The translations under genes were made by a program, and so were the position numbers. DNA of 64,000 bases from Bufo bufo (lineage: Eukaryota; Chordata; Amphibia; Anura; Bufonidae). Under the pieces are notes generated by a model. That model did no database searches. It saw only the letters and a list, made by a program, of their open reading frames with translations, and was not told where the DNA came from. Numbering within the stretch: the stretch's first letter is position 1; each line of letters starts with the position of its first letter. The stretch spans positions 506,512,301 to 506,576,300 of the forward strand of contig NC_053390.1 of assembly GCF_905171765.1 (NCBI RefSeq), read 5' to 3'. Shown in pieces: positions 32,030 to 43,889 of the stretch.

Positions 32030-33310
32030 TGGCTTAATTATTTCTTTATTTTTTTTATTTTTATGCTGTTCACCTGATGGGGTAGATCGTGGATATGGTC
32101 TTGTGTGAGGGCTTGTTTTTTGTGGGATGAGGTGAAGTTTTCTATTTTTAACAATTTTTAAAAGGGTGTTTTTTTTTTTTACATGTGAAACCTTTTTTTT
32201 TATTTTTATAAAACACTTTTTTATTTTTTTATTTTACACTTTGTGTCCCCCATAAGGTCATACAAGACCTCTGGAGGACATTTAAATTATTATTATTATT
32301 TTTTTACTATTGATTTCTCCTGTAACTGGGGCTGACATAGAAGCCCCAGTTACAGAGGGAATACAACCGCCAGAGAGGCTATACAGCACTATACAACCCA
32401 CTATACAACCCTGTATAGCCTCACCAGTTCCTGCAGTCTCCGGGCGCTCATTCAGCGCTGTGTATTCAGCGATCTAGAAGGCAGGGACACAGAGGAACGG
32501 TCACTGACAGAGGGCCCCCTGCTCAGTAGGTGCACAATTGGCTGTAATCTCTGTATGGATATTCTAAAAGGTCCATTCAGAAATAAATCCCGACCCCAAG
32601 GACATTTATAGTCTATTGTCAGTTGCGAAGTGTTAATCAGCCTTCAGAAAAGACAAGCCTACGTATTCCTTCAGTAAAAAAATATTTTAGGCAGAGCTGC
32701 AAGCCACAAATGCACCTCTGTCTTCACCACAAAGCCATGGCTGATTTGCAAATGATTTGCCACATAATCCACTGTCACTCATCTATCCAACAGAATCAGT
32801 TCATATGCACACTCAGTGTTGTCATCAGTCGTGCTTCATGACTTGACACTTGTGCAACACTTCTTGAACTTCTCTGTCCATTTATACACACTTCCTCACA
32901 ACACTTAATGACATAAAACTTTCTCTATACTGTGTTCTAAGTCCTTGATAAATATCTGCACCAGACACACCCTCAGACCACAAAAAAACAAATCCCAAGT
33001 GAGAGAGTAATTTCTCACACTGCAATTACAAATGAACAAATGTAGCAAGTTCAAACCTCCACAGCAGTGCGGATAATTTTTTACTCAAATTGATGCTCAA
33101 ATGGATGCCTATTGTGCGTAACTGATGCACAGGATCTTTTTTTTTTTTTTTTACAGGATCTGTTTTTTGCTTAAAAAAAAACAGTAACATGCTCCCTCTT
33201 TATAAAGAACTACATTTTAAAAGAGCCTGGCTGGGCATCCGTGGAAAGTCTGTTACTGTTTCATGCTGCCATTGGTTGGAAGAAGATGCAAGGGCAAAAT
33301 AAAGTTCAGC
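32030..33310. other. AT-rich intergenic sequence, no gene
   Basis: Up to about 32620 it resembles the piggyBac-relic text (homopolymer T, GTGTGAGGGCTTG). 32621-33310 shows homopolymer runs and no recognisable coding or repeat structure. Confidence 0.6.
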
Positions 33311-33315
33311 CACTC

Positions 33316-33600
33316 TTAAAGGGGTTGTCCGGGTTCAGAGCTGAACCCGGACAAACCTCTATTTTTACCCAGGCAGCCCCCCTGACTTGAGCATCGGAGC
33401 AGTTCATGCTCCAATGCTCTCCTTTGCCCTGCGCTAAATCACGCAGGGCAAAGGCTCTTTTGTTTACAATAACACACTGCCCAGCTGAGGCTGAGCAACC
33501 AGAAGAAGAGGTTTCAGCGCTCCTGCAAGGGACCCGGTACGTCACCGAGTCTAAGAAAAGTTCACTTCCGGCAAATAATTTTCTATAGGAAAATGGGGCT
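33316..33600. repeat. TTAA-associated repeat with GGGTTCAG hairpin
   Basis: Starts TTAAAGGGGTTGTCCGGG at about 33316 with an immediate hairpin TCCGGGTTCAG / CTGAACCCGGA. Common style in this window; the right boundary is not resolved. Confidence 0.5.
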
Positions 33601-34163
33601 TCAGAAACATGTGGAAAAGGTAGGACATGGATGTATGTTATATGTATGTCTGTCTTGTACTAATGGAACAAAGTCCTCAATCCCAGACAACCCTTATAAC
33701 TACAAAGGAAGACACAATTATATAATATCTACTGGAGAAGGAGTTAGGCGAGTACTTTTAAAGTGATGAGGTATATTTTTGGGATGTGCCGGAAACAAAA
33801 GTTCATTCCATGGAGATCCCTTCTCTCAACCAATATGGACAACTTTGGGGCAATTTTTTTATTACCGAACTTTACTTATTTTGGGCTGTAAATCATTTTT
33901 CCAATTGGTCTTTATTAAAATTTTCCAGTAGCTTTCCCTCTACAGCCTTCAGTTTCACTATGTCTGTAAACTATTGTTTCTCCTTCTCAGTGAATCTGTA
34001 TGGCTACTTTACCTGCGTCACCTAGATCTGGCATAGAATGCCAAGAATCGGCCAGACACAAACCGTAGCATGCAACAGTTTGTCTCCTGTTGATTTTCTG
34101 CATTTTTGCCGGAATGTGGCCAAATCACCACTGGATCCCATTATACTTAATGGGGCAGACGGA

Positions 34164-37100
34164 CATTCCATTTTTATACTGTATTAGCTGTTGGGAAACA
34201 AGAAATAGACATACAGATGAAGATGTCTGAGTAGCCCTCTGATGGCTTAACTGAGAAGAAGAAACAACAGTCTGAAAACAAACTTTAAAAAAAAAATAGA
34301 TCAATTAAAAGTTGTTGTTTTTTAGCCCAGTATAAGTTGAATGCTTTAAAAAAAAAAAGCTGCCCCAAAGGTGTCCATAGCCTTTAGAGGATCTTCTGCT
34401 ATTTTGCTGTTTTGGTGCCAGATATTATCAGTAAATTCTGTGTGGTAGGGGTCTGACTACTGGGTTCTACCTCAATCCCTGGGATACAGTTCTCTAGTCA
34501 CTGCTCTACCAATGAAAAGGTGGCACTTGGAGAATCCTTTTAAATAAAATATAATAAGCTTCATTTAAAGGAAATATATTACCAGGAAGCACTGTTTTTC
34601 AAGTACTTTCAACACTGTAGTGGGAAAAGAAGATGTTTTGAATTGTGTAGAAACTGTGGGGGACATTTATGAACCCATGGACACCAGAAAACTAGCATGA
34701 AAAAGAGACAAAGTTTGGAACACAACAACCTTGTTTCAATGTTTTGTGACTTCTTTGGGGTTCTGTGCCCTGCTTGGTTCCAAAAAGTGGGCAGAGCAGG
34801 GTTGGGAGTGGGCAATATGGGGCTGGGGATAGTGCAATGGCCAGGTTTGGGGTGGTCCCAACGCTACGCTGGGTCCCGCGGACACATGTTGAGGTGTCAC
34901 CACATGCTGCTACTCTCCGACAGGCATGGTAATGCATGGTGCACCCCAATGGGAGTCCGGAGAGTCAGGGTCCGCAGTAAACCAGGGTGCTTCTTTACTG
35001 GAGGGATTCAGATGCAAAACAATACAGGCGAGGCGTAGGGCTGGCTGGTCCAGTTCTCCTTCTTGGCAGAAGAAGGGTTTGATGCTGAGGAAAGGACTAA
35101 GCTATCTCTCCCTCTCTCTCTCAGAAGGCTGGCATCCTGGTCAAGGGCCCACGGTCTGTAGCTCAGTAGTCTGCATGGCTCCTTGGTCACAGGGCTAGTG
35201 ACCCATGGTCTGTGGCTCAACATCCCCATCTCAGCATCTTCTTCTGGTCACTTATGCAAGCTGGCATAAGTCTTCCACTCCAAGCACTGGTCCCTAACTG
35301 CAGCACTCTAGGGGCTTTGCTCTCCTTATATACACTTTCTATCTAGATTGGAACCTTCTAGTGGGATGGGTTGAGTGGAGAAGCTCAGCACAAACAAATA
35401 CATTGTAAAACTTTCTGTCTCTTATAGACTTACATTAGAGCTTCAATGATACTCAATGGCAATGACACAGCAGTTTTTCCAGACAAAAAAAGTTTCCAGA
35501 CATAACAACATAGCTAAAACCAGACATTCAAAATGTCAGACTGTCTGCTTTTGGTGGTGAACAACGTCTGGCTTTTTCCCTCCAAAACATGCTCTTCTTT
35601 AAACTCTTTGGCAGCAGGGGAAAATTACCAGCTTCTCATTCAAAGTCCTAACAGTCTCTGAGTGTTCTTTAACCCTTTACACAATGCTGTGCAAATACAG
35701 TGACAATGAACAGGGTATATATCACAACATACATATAAAATGCAGTAACACAGTAATAAACAGCATAAGGCTACATTCCATTTGTATATTGTATGAGCTG
35801 TCGGGAAACAAGAAATAGGCATACAGATGAAGATGTCTGAGTAGCCCTCTGATGGCTTAACTGAGAAGAAGAAGCAACAGTCTGAAAACAAACTTTAAAA
35901 AAAAATAAAAATAGATCAATTAAAAGTTGTTTTTTAGCCCAGTATAAGTTGAATGCTTTAAAAAAAAAAAGCTGCCCCAAAGGTGTCCATAGCCTTTAGA
36001 GGATCTTCTGCTATTCTGCTGTTTTGGTGCCAGATATTATCATTAAATTCTGTGTGGTAGGGGTCTGACTACTGGGTTCTACCTCAATCCCTGTGATACA
36101 GTTCTCTAGTCCCTGCTCTACCAATGAAAAGGTGGCACTTGGAGAATCCTTTTAAATAAAATATAATAAGCTTCATTTAAAGGAAATATATTACCAGGAA
36201 GCACTGTTTTTCAAGTACTTTCAACACTGTTGTGGGAAAAGAAGATGTTTTGAATTGTGTAGAAACTGTGGGGGACATTTATCAACCCATGGACACCAGA
36301 AAACTAGCATGAAAAAGAGGCAAAGTTTGGAACACAACGACCTTGTTTCAATATTTTGTGACTTCTTTGGGGTTCTGTGCCCTGCTTGGTTCCAAAAAGT
36401 GGGCAGAGCAGGGTTGGGAGTGGGCAATATGGGGCTGGGGATAGTGCAGTGGCCAGGTTTGGGGTGGCCCCAACGCTACGCTGGGTCCCGCGGACACATG
36501 TTGAGGTGTCACCACGTGCTGCTACTCTCCGACTGGGATGGTAATGCATGGTGCACCCCAATGGGCTTCCGGAGAGTCAGGGTCTGCAGTAAACCAGGGT
36601 GCTTCTTTACTGGAGGGATTCAGATGCAAAACAATACAGGTGAGGCGTAGGGCTGGCTGGTTCAGTTCTCCTTCTTGGCAGAAGAAGGGTTTGTTGCTGA
36701 GGAAAGGCCTAAGCTATCTGTCCCTCTCTCTCTCAGAAGGCTGGCATCCTGGTCAAGGGCCCACGGTCTGTAGCTCAGTCGTCTGCATGGCTCCTTGGTC
36801 ACAGGGCTAGTGACCCATGGTCTGTGGCTCAGCATCCCCATCTCAGCATCTTCTTCTGGTCACTTATGCAGGCTGGCATAAGTCTTCCACTCCAAGCACC
36901 GGTCCCTAACTGCAGCACTCTAGGGGCTCTGCTCTCCTTATATACACTGTCTATCTAGATTGGAACCTTCTAGTGGGATTGAGTGGAGAAGCTCAGCACA
37001 AACAAATACATTGTAACACTTTCTGTCTCTCATAGACTTACATTAGAGCTTCAATGATACTCAATGGCAATGACACAGCTGTTTTTCCAGACAAAAAAAA

Positions 37101-37384
37101 GTTTCCAGACATAACAACATAGCTAAAACCAGACATTCAAAAGGTCAGACTGTCTGCTTTTGGTGGTAAACAACGTCTGCCTTTTTCCCTCCAAAACATG
37201 CTCTTCTTTAAACTCTTTGGCAGCAGGGGAAAATTACCAGCTTCTCATTCAAAGTCCTAACAGTCTCTCAGTGTTCTTTAACCCTTTACACAATGCTGTG
37301 CAAATACAGTGACAATGAACAGGGTATATATCACAGCATACATATAAAATGCAGTAACACAGTAATAAACAGCATAAGGCTACA
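34164..37384. repeat. Tandem duplication of a 1.61-kb unit
   Basis: Unit 1 at about 34164-35780 and unit 2 at about 35781-37384 are nearly identical: compare AGCTGTTGGGAAACAAGAAA at 34186 with AGCTGTCGGGAAACAAGAAA at 35806, and AACAGCATAAGGCTACATTC at the ends of both. The shift drifts from 1620 to 1609 bp through small indels. The unit has no recognisable gene; its last part on the minus strand (CTTTACACAATGCTGTGC... reversed) has LTR-like texture. Small ORFs repeated in both units have no known relatives. Confidence 0.93.
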
Positions 37385-37730
37385 TTCACACTTGCGGTAG
37401 CCTTTTCGGGCAGGCTGTTCACAGTGCCGCTGGAAGTCCGCTCCAGCCCCATTCACTATAATGGGGCGGGACGGAGGTCCGGCTGCAGCATGTCAAGCAT
37501 GCCTAGAGGCGGATGGACAAATACTACAACATGCTGCGGTTTTTGTCCGGCTTCCTCTCGGCTTGTTTTCTGTGCTGCGACCAGACCTCCAGCCCTCCCC
37601 ATTATAGTAAATGGGGCCAGAGCGGACTTCTGGCGGCATGGTGGACTAGCAGTAGCACGGATCCGACAGGCTGCTCCCCCGTCAGAACAGCCTATCGGAT
37701 AAGGCTACCGCAAGTTTGAAAGTAGCCTAA
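37375..37730. mobile_element. Harbinger-like MITE at the end of the tandem duplication
   Basis: TAA at 37375-37377 and 37728-37730. Termini GGCTACATTCACACTTGCGG and the complement of ...CAAGTTTGAAAGTAGCC are inverted repeats. The interior has CCCCATTCACTATAATGGGG-type palindromes. The end of duplication unit 1 carries only the first bases of this MITE. Confidence 0.75.
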
Positions 37731-38645
37731 GTTAACCTCTTCCAGTGAAATAAAGTAAGAAGCTAATACTTTTCATAGGGGAAACAGGCAAATGTCCACA
37801 CGTCAAAGTACCCCCTGCTCCAGGGCACTACAATAGCCAAACTGGCACAATTATATTATATGTGTTTACACCAGGTAATTGGTGTAGATTATACTTGAAA
37901 TCTACACCAACTACCTTGCTGGTGTAGATTTCAGAGAGGGTGCACAGATGTGCCACGAAGAGGTGTGCAACTCTATGCTTGTGCCACTTCTATCATCAGC
38001 GGGGGATAGATTAAGGGTCTTAATAAGGTATTGTTAACATAACGGAGCAATTGCTGCAAATTTTCTGGATTGGTGAACCGAAAATCCTCAGCGGATTACA
38101 GTAACAGCAAAGTGAATGAGATTTGTAGAAATCACATGCTGCGTAAATTTTCCGTAAGGAAATTGATCTGTGGTATGGATTTTCAAATCCGTAGAATGTC
38201 AATTTCTGTTACAGAATTGTTGCAAATTGTACATGGGTATTCTCCATTGACTTCTATCATTATTCAGCATCACACATTAGCACCATTTTCCACATCAAAT
38301 CCACACACAAGTCCACAATAAAGTCTGCATTATTTGATACAGATTTCCACTATAAATTTCCTTTAAAGGATTGTGGATTTGGTGTGGAAAAAATCTACAG
38401 TGTATGCAAGTGAAAATTTTTTAAATCATCTTAATTGCAGTTTCAACATTCGTCACTAGATGTCTCTCCATCACGCAAGAGCAAGATATTGTGTGGCTGT
38501 GCCAGTGGATATCCATGTGGATTAGCCCCACCATCATTTTTCCATGCAGAATCCATGTCAAATATTAATAGAGATAAGCAAATTGATTAATTTAGAATTT
38601 CCCAAAAAGTTGCTTTCAAACAAAGGTATTTGGATTTGATCTGTA
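37731..38645. other. Intergenic, no gene recognised
   Basis: A short inverted pair (GTAGATTATACTTGAAATCTAC near 37880) and nitrogenous-text repeats such as AAATCCACAC / GTGTGGATTT suggest old MITE debris. No coding signal. Confidence 0.6.
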
Positions 38646-39596
38646 TAAGGCCTCTTTCACACGGGCCTCATGTTTTTGGCCCGGATAAGATGCGGGTGCG
38701 TTGCGGGAAAATGCGCAATTTTTCCGCGCGAGTGCAAAACATTGTAATGCGTTTTGCACGCGCGTGAGTAAAATCGCCATGTTTGGTACCCAAACCCGAA
38801 CTTCTTCACAGAAGTTGGGGTTTGGGTTAGGTGTTGTGTAGATTGTATTATTTTCCCTTATAACATGGTTATAAAGGAAAATAATAGCATTCTTCATACA
38901 GAATGCATAGTACAATAGGGCTGGAGGGGTTAAAAATATAAAAAATAATTTAACTCACCTTAATCCACTTGTTCGCGCAGCCCGGCTTCTTTTCTGTCTT
39001 CTTCTTTGAGGAATAGGACCTTTGATGACGTCACTGCGCATGATATTTTACCATGGTGATGGATCATGTGACGGACCATGTGATGAGTGTAGTGGCGTCA
39101 CCACAGGTCCTTTTCCTGTGCACAGCAAAGATGAAGACAGAAGAGAAGCCGGGCTGCGCGAACAAGTGGATTAAGGTGAGTTAAATTTTTTATTTATTTT
39201 TAACCCCTCCAGCCCTATTTTACTAAGCATTCTGTATTAAGAATGCTATTATTTTCCCTTATAACCATGTTATAAGGGAAAATAATAATGATCGGGTCTC
39301 CATCCCGATCGTTTCCTAGCAACCGTGCGTGAAAATCGCACCGCATCCGCACTTGCTTGCGGATGCTTGCGATTTTCACGCAGCCCCATTCACTTCTATA
39401 GGGCCTGCGTTGCGTGGAAAACGCACAAAGAGGAGCATGCTCCGATTTTCACGCAACGCACAAGTGATGCGTGAAAATCACCACTCATGTGCACAGCCCC
39501 ATAGAAATGAATGGGTCCGGATTCAGTGCGGGTGCAATGCGTTCACCTCACGCATTGCACCCGCGCGGAAATCTCGCCCGTGTGAAAGGGGCCTAA
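38646..39596. mobile_element. Harbinger-like MITE, 945 bp
   Basis: TAA at 38646-38648 and 39594-39596. Ends GGCCTCTTTCACACGGGC and GCCCGTGTGAAAGGGGCC are inverted repeats. The interior is a long fold-back with CCCTTATAACATGGTTATAA-type text and GCCCGGCTTCTTTTCTGTCT / its complement at 39130-39160. Confidence 0.8.
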
Positions 39597-39755
39597 GGGC
39601 TCGTTCACACGACCGTTGTCCCTCCATGCCCGTGCTGTGGACCGCAAATTGCGGTCCGCAATGCACGGGCACCGACCGTGGGCCAGCCGCATGCGGATCG
39701 CAGACCCATCCACTTGAATTGGTCCGCGATCTGTCCGTTACGCAAAAAGATAGAG
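39594..39755. mobile_element. Harbinger-like MITE, 3'-truncated
   Basis: Starts GGGCTCGTTCACACGACCGT directly after the shared TAA at 39594-39596. The family interior (GGACCGCAAATTGCGGTCC) is present, but the right terminus is missing where retrotransposon sequence begins. Confidence 0.65.
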
Positions 39756-41190
39756 CAATCTGGTGAACCACAACAATCTGGGGCAGAGTCAGTGTTTTCC
39801 CATTTTGTGGTTCATCAAGATATGTTGTATTGGGAAAACCAACTATGGGGTGAGCCTATTGAACAGTTGGTGGTCCCCAAAGCTTATCGCAAGCTTGTGT
39901 TAGATCTAGCACACCAACACGTTCTCGGGTGCCACCTGGGGCTGCAGAAAATTTAGGATCGTATTCTACAGCGGTTTTACTGGCCCAGCATATTCAAAGA
40001 AGTGGGAGAGTTTTGTAAGTCTTGCCCGACCTGTCAGATAACTAGCCCCCAGCCACATTTCCCTAGTCCCCTAGTACCTCTCCCGATTATCGAAGTACCG
40101 TTTAACAGAATAGCTATGGACCTCATAGGCTCATTACCGAAGTCCGCCAGAGGGCATCAACACATCTTAGTCATTCTAGACTACGCCACTCGGTACCCGA
40201 AGGCGGTGCTACTGAGACATACCTCGGCCAAACTCATAGCTAAGGAGTTAATGGAGATGTTTTCCCGAGTAGGACTGCCTAAAGAGGTTCTGACCAACCT
40301 AGGGACCCCTTTTATGTCCAAGGTGATGAGGGAACTCTGTAAGTTGCTGCACATAAAACAACTACGGACGTCCGTTTACCATCCGCAAACGGACGGTCTG
40401 GTAGAACGGTTTAATAAAACATAAAAAATGATGTTGAATATACTCAAACCGTGGAAAGATAGGGAAACATGTACAGAAGACAGCCCGCGGCCGGGTTTTC
40501 TAGGAGAAGAGGTAACGGGACCTTTGTCTGATGCAAGAGAGGCGGCTGCCACAGTAAAAATTGCTGACAGCCTCTCCTCTAAACAGACTCAGGAGGCCAG
40601 AAGGTTCGTTATTAGGAACACGGATGTGTTCTCGGACCTTTCATAATCCAGCATGACATTGTCACTCAGTCTCAGGCAAAAGTCTGATTAAAACCGTACC
40701 ATGTGCCCGAGGATCTGCGACAAGCCATATCGGAGGAGGTGCAGCTAATGTTGCAGCTAGACGTCATTAAGGAGTCAAAAAGTGAGTGGGCCAGTCCTAT
40801 AGTATTGATACCCAAGCTGGACGGGATGTTGCGGTTTTGTAACGACTTTCGAAAACTTAACGAGGTTTCCAAATTCGATGCGTATCCCATGCCCCGGGTG
40901 GATGAGCTCATCGAGAGGTTAGGACAAGCCCGGTATTTTTCTGTTTTGGACCTCACGAAAGGGTACTGGCAGGTGCCCTTAACGGAGGCTGCCAAAGAGA
41001 AAACTGCCTTCATCCGCCTGAGGGGCTGTATCAATGTAAGGTCCAACCCTTTGGTCTGCATGGCGCCCCCACCACTTTTCAGCCACTAATGGACATTGTG
41101 CTTCGTCCACATCGTCGGTACGCTTCGGCTTACCTGGACGATATTGTCATCGGTGGAACACATGGCATCGGTGGAACACATGGCATGCCG
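39756..41190 (+). pseudogene. Gmr1-type Ty3/gypsy pol fragment: integrase then reverse transcriptase
   Basis: 39790-40424 encodes the integrase zinc domain (H...H at LAHQHVLGCHLG, C..C at CKSCPTC) and core (AMDLIG, HPQTDGLVERFN). 40438-41160 encodes the inter-domain linker (ILKPWKDRE) and the front of reverse transcriptase (SEWASPIVLIPK, RFCNDFRKLNEVSKFDAYPM, DLTKGYWQVPL, and YLDDIVI at 41131). Integrase before RT is the Gmr1-clade order. Lesions: TAG at 39954-39956, TAA at 40422-40424, deletion of the integrase C-terminus, the second catalytic Asp of integrase read as Asn (LTNLGTPF), at least one frameshift before YLDD, and an 18-bp tandem duplication at 41151-41186. RNase H is absent. Confidence 0.88.
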
Positions 41191-41198
41191 TATGGTAT

Positions 41199-41600
41199 GT
41201 GACACAGTGAGAGGTTTCGTCTGGGAAAACAGGTATTTTCCTCCCAGCATGTGCTGCTGGGCTGATTTACAGCCAGGTGAGGTCAAATACCGGACTGGAT
41301 TTTAAATGCCGGTCCAGGATTTGGCAGCATCTGGCTGTCCATAAATAGGCAGCTGGGCTCAGAAGCCATGTCTCTGTGTTGGGATCTGGAAGCCTTGTGT
41401 CTGGATGAAGGCTTGCTACCTGTTTGACGTGAAAACAGGTTGGTGGTGCTATCAGCAAGAACTCTTTGAGACAGAATTGCTGCATGGTGTGAATTACCAC
41501 CAACACCGCAAGGTGACTTTTTGTTTGAATATGACTGCTTGTTTTGTCACTTGCCTAAAGTGTGAATAATAAATCTGTATTCAGTGCACTCTGTATAGAG
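41199..41600 (+). repeat. Probable 3' LTR of the Gmr1-like element
   Basis: Starts TGTGACACAGTGAGAGG just after the pol remnant. It contains a CATAAATAGG TATA-like box (about 41339) and GAATAATAAATCTG (about 41562) as polyadenylation signal, in the right order for U3-R-U5. The 3' boundary is uncertain and no second LTR is visible. Confidence 0.45.
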
Positions 41601-41639
41601 ACTGACTGTAGGGTTCCACCCCAATGAATGCAATAAATT

Positions 41640-42930
41640 AAACAGCAGCCTTGAAAATCGATGCTTGGGTACATTTATTGATGTTAATTTCACATGCGAC
41701 AGTATTTATAACATTTCGGCATACAAATGCCTTCGTCAGATACTATAGAAAAAGACAATTTGAAATCATATTAGACATAAAAACATAAGACATAGCAAAT
41801 GACCAGTGATCATACAAATTTATACAAAATCAAGGTAATTATGGCATATGCATCATACTTTGCGAAAATATCAAAGAGGCAAATCAATAATTTTGGTAAA
41901 GGTAATCCATGTATCGAATACTGCACAATGCGCAAAACCAAGAAATCCAGTCAGGCAGGGTGGTCCCACATTGCAAGAACGGACCGATGGAGCGTACTAA
42001 ATTGTATCTGTTAATCATGTATTAAGGATTTTTGTAGATATGGAGTATAAATGAAACACCAAGATCATTGGTGACAATTTACACATGTTACTGAAATTAT
42101 AATGTCACTTACCTATGCCACAGGGAGAAAGAAGGAACACAGTGGACAGACGCAGATGAGGTATGCATGTATACTGCATGCTTTGCCGGAAATGGCATCT
42201 GGAGAGATGAGAGGTCTATTGACTTATAAAGCACATAGTGTGGGAATCTAGAGGCGGCAATTTCGCCACGTGAGAGGAAGAAGTATAAAGAAATACAGGC
42301 CAGAACGCACCCGTACCGGAAGTGGATGCGTTCCAGCCTGAGACGCATCTGGCGCATGCGCACTAGCGGTGAGCGCTCACCTCCCGGAAATGACGCGCTC
42401 AGGCCTCCGCCGTAACAGAGGAACCAGAACAGAAGGCAGAGATCCTTACCAAAGTAGTCGATGCGTTCCAGTGTGGAACGCATCGTATCCAACACTATAA
42501 GACAAGACATAATGGTGACTGGAAGGCAGCTAACTGTGCTTAACAATATACTATACCAATGCAGGATAGTGTGGATAGAATAAGGAGTAGGATGAGAGAA
42601 AATAGGCTGAAAAAATAATAAGTATAAGGTTAAATAAAAGATTGCATAATAGAAAAATAGTCCAAAGAATAAACTGACATAAAGTGGGAATATATTAATA
42701 GTAAGAAGTAAAGTCATATATATAGAATAAAGGTGATACCATTATCCAGTAAAAAGATGGAGACAATAAAGTACAGTAAAAAAGGTAAATTTGAGTGAAT
42801 TGAAAAAAAGGATACTCTTCTGCGGCACGGAAGTATTCTAATGGGCCTGCAAAGGAACGAAAGAAATTAGAGCCATCATGATGACATGGTTATACGGTAT
42901 TCACATAGATATATGCTATACAAATTTCAC
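41640..42930 (-). repeat. Fragment of a Penelope-like or similar element with ribozyme-like end
   Basis: About 1.3 kb without coding potential. It begins with the minus-strand ribozyme-like motif at 41701-41744. It includes a GC-rich hairpin region with GATGCGTTCCA repeats (42325-42490: GTGGATGCGTTCCAG, GTCGATGCGTTCCAG, CTGGAAC variants). The family assignment is an inference from the ribozyme motif alone. Confidence 0.4.
41701..41744 (-). ncRNA. Hammerhead-ribozyme-like motif 2
   Basis: On the minus strand: AGTAT (41744-41740), CTGACGA (41739-41733), one A, stem GGCAT / ATGCC with a 4-nt loop (41731-41718), GAAA (41717-41714), TGTTATA, then ATACT (41705-41701), which pairs with the first AGTAT. 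Core residues CTGANGA and GAAA are intact and cleavage would follow an ATA triplet. As in motif 1, one extra nucleotide sits between CTGANGA and stem II. Confidence 0.42.
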
Positions 42931-42937
42931 ATAGATA

Positions 42938-43880
42938 TACAGTACAGACCAAAAGTTTGGACACACCTTCTCATTCAAACAGTTTTCTTTATTTTCATGA
43001 CTATGAAGGCATCAAAACTATGAATTAACACATGTGGAATTATATACATAACAAACAAGTGTGAAACAACTGAAAATATGTCATATTCTAGGTTCTTCAA
43101 AGTAGCCACCTTTTGCTTTGATTACTGCTTTGCACACTCTTGGCATTCTCTTGATGAGCTTCAAGAGGTAGTCCCCTGAAATGGTCTTCCAACAGTCTTG
43201 AAGGAGTTCCCAGAGATGCTTAGCACTTGTTGGCCCTTTTGCCTTCACTCTGCAGTCCAGCTCACCCCAAACCATCTCGATTGGGTTCAGGTCCGGTGAC
43301 TGTGGAGGCCAGGTCATCTGGCGCAGCACCCCATCACTCTCCTTCATGGTCAAATAGCCCTTACTTTCAAAGTTTTTCCAATTTTTCGGCTGACTGACTG
43401 ACCTTCATTTCTTAAAGTAATGATGGCCACTCGTTTTTCTTTACTTAGCTGCTTTTTTCTTGCCATAATACAAATTCTAGCAGTCTATTCAGTAGGACTA
43501 TCAGCTGTGTATCCACCTGACTTCTCCTCAACGCAACTGATGGTCCCAACCCCATTTATAAGGCAAGAAATTCCACTTATTAAACCTGACAGGGCACACC
43601 TGTGAAGTGAAAACCATTTCAGGGGACTACCTCTTGAAGCTCATCAAGAGAATGCCAAGAGTGTGCAAAGCAGTAATCAAAGCAAAAGGTGGCTACTTTG
43701 AAGAACCTAGAATATGACATATTTTCAGTTGTTTCACACTTGTTTGTTATGTATATAATTCCACATGTGTTAATTCATAGTTTTGATGCCTTCAGTGTGA
43801 ATCTACAATTTTCATAGTCATGAAAATAAAGAAAACTCTTTGAATGAGAAGGTGTGTCCAAACTTTTGGTCTGTACTGTA
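42938..43880 (-). mobile_element. Tc1 fold-back element, copy 1 (939 bp)
   Basis: TA at 42938-42939 and 43879-43880. Ends CAGTACAGACCAAAAGTTTG and CAAACTTTTGGTCTGTACTG are perfect inverted repeats. The left arm (42940-43186) and right arm (43613-43878) both contain the 3' end of the transposase, in opposite orientations. The minus frame 43353-43081 keeps the [15 protein letters not shown] motif with the catalytic Glu and the C-terminal VIKAKGGYFEEPRI. N-terminal and central domains are missing, so it cannot make transposase. Confidence 0.9.
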
Positions 43881-43889
43881 TATCAGACG

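Larger units (their letters stand above)
29600..32620. repeat. piggyBac-related non-coding relic interrupted by a fold-back element
   Basis: ACCCCTTTGACCACTTCC, TTTGCAAATCTGACATGTGT, 'CGTGACACATTGTACATCATG' and 'GAAACTACACCCCTCAAACT' parallel, in order, the left part of the full piggyBac at 20.4-21 kb, but are strongly diverged. The relic continues on the far side of the insertion at 30735-31965, where both flanks carry the same 15-bp sequence. Confidence 0.6.

Noticed and set aside
34697..36810. Repeated small ORFs in the tandem duplication as paralogous genes
   Set aside because: No recognisable domain; sense and antisense frames are equally open, and indels between units do not respect frame.
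39329..39766. 145-codon plus-strand frame
   Set aside because: Lies across the inner palindrome of two Harbinger-like MITEs; the translation follows the repeat text.
42109..42717. 202-codon minus-strand frame with hydrophobic stretches
   Set aside because: Phe/Leu/Tyr-rich from AT-rich DNA, overlapping repeat sequence with GATGCGTTCC motifs; no family signature.
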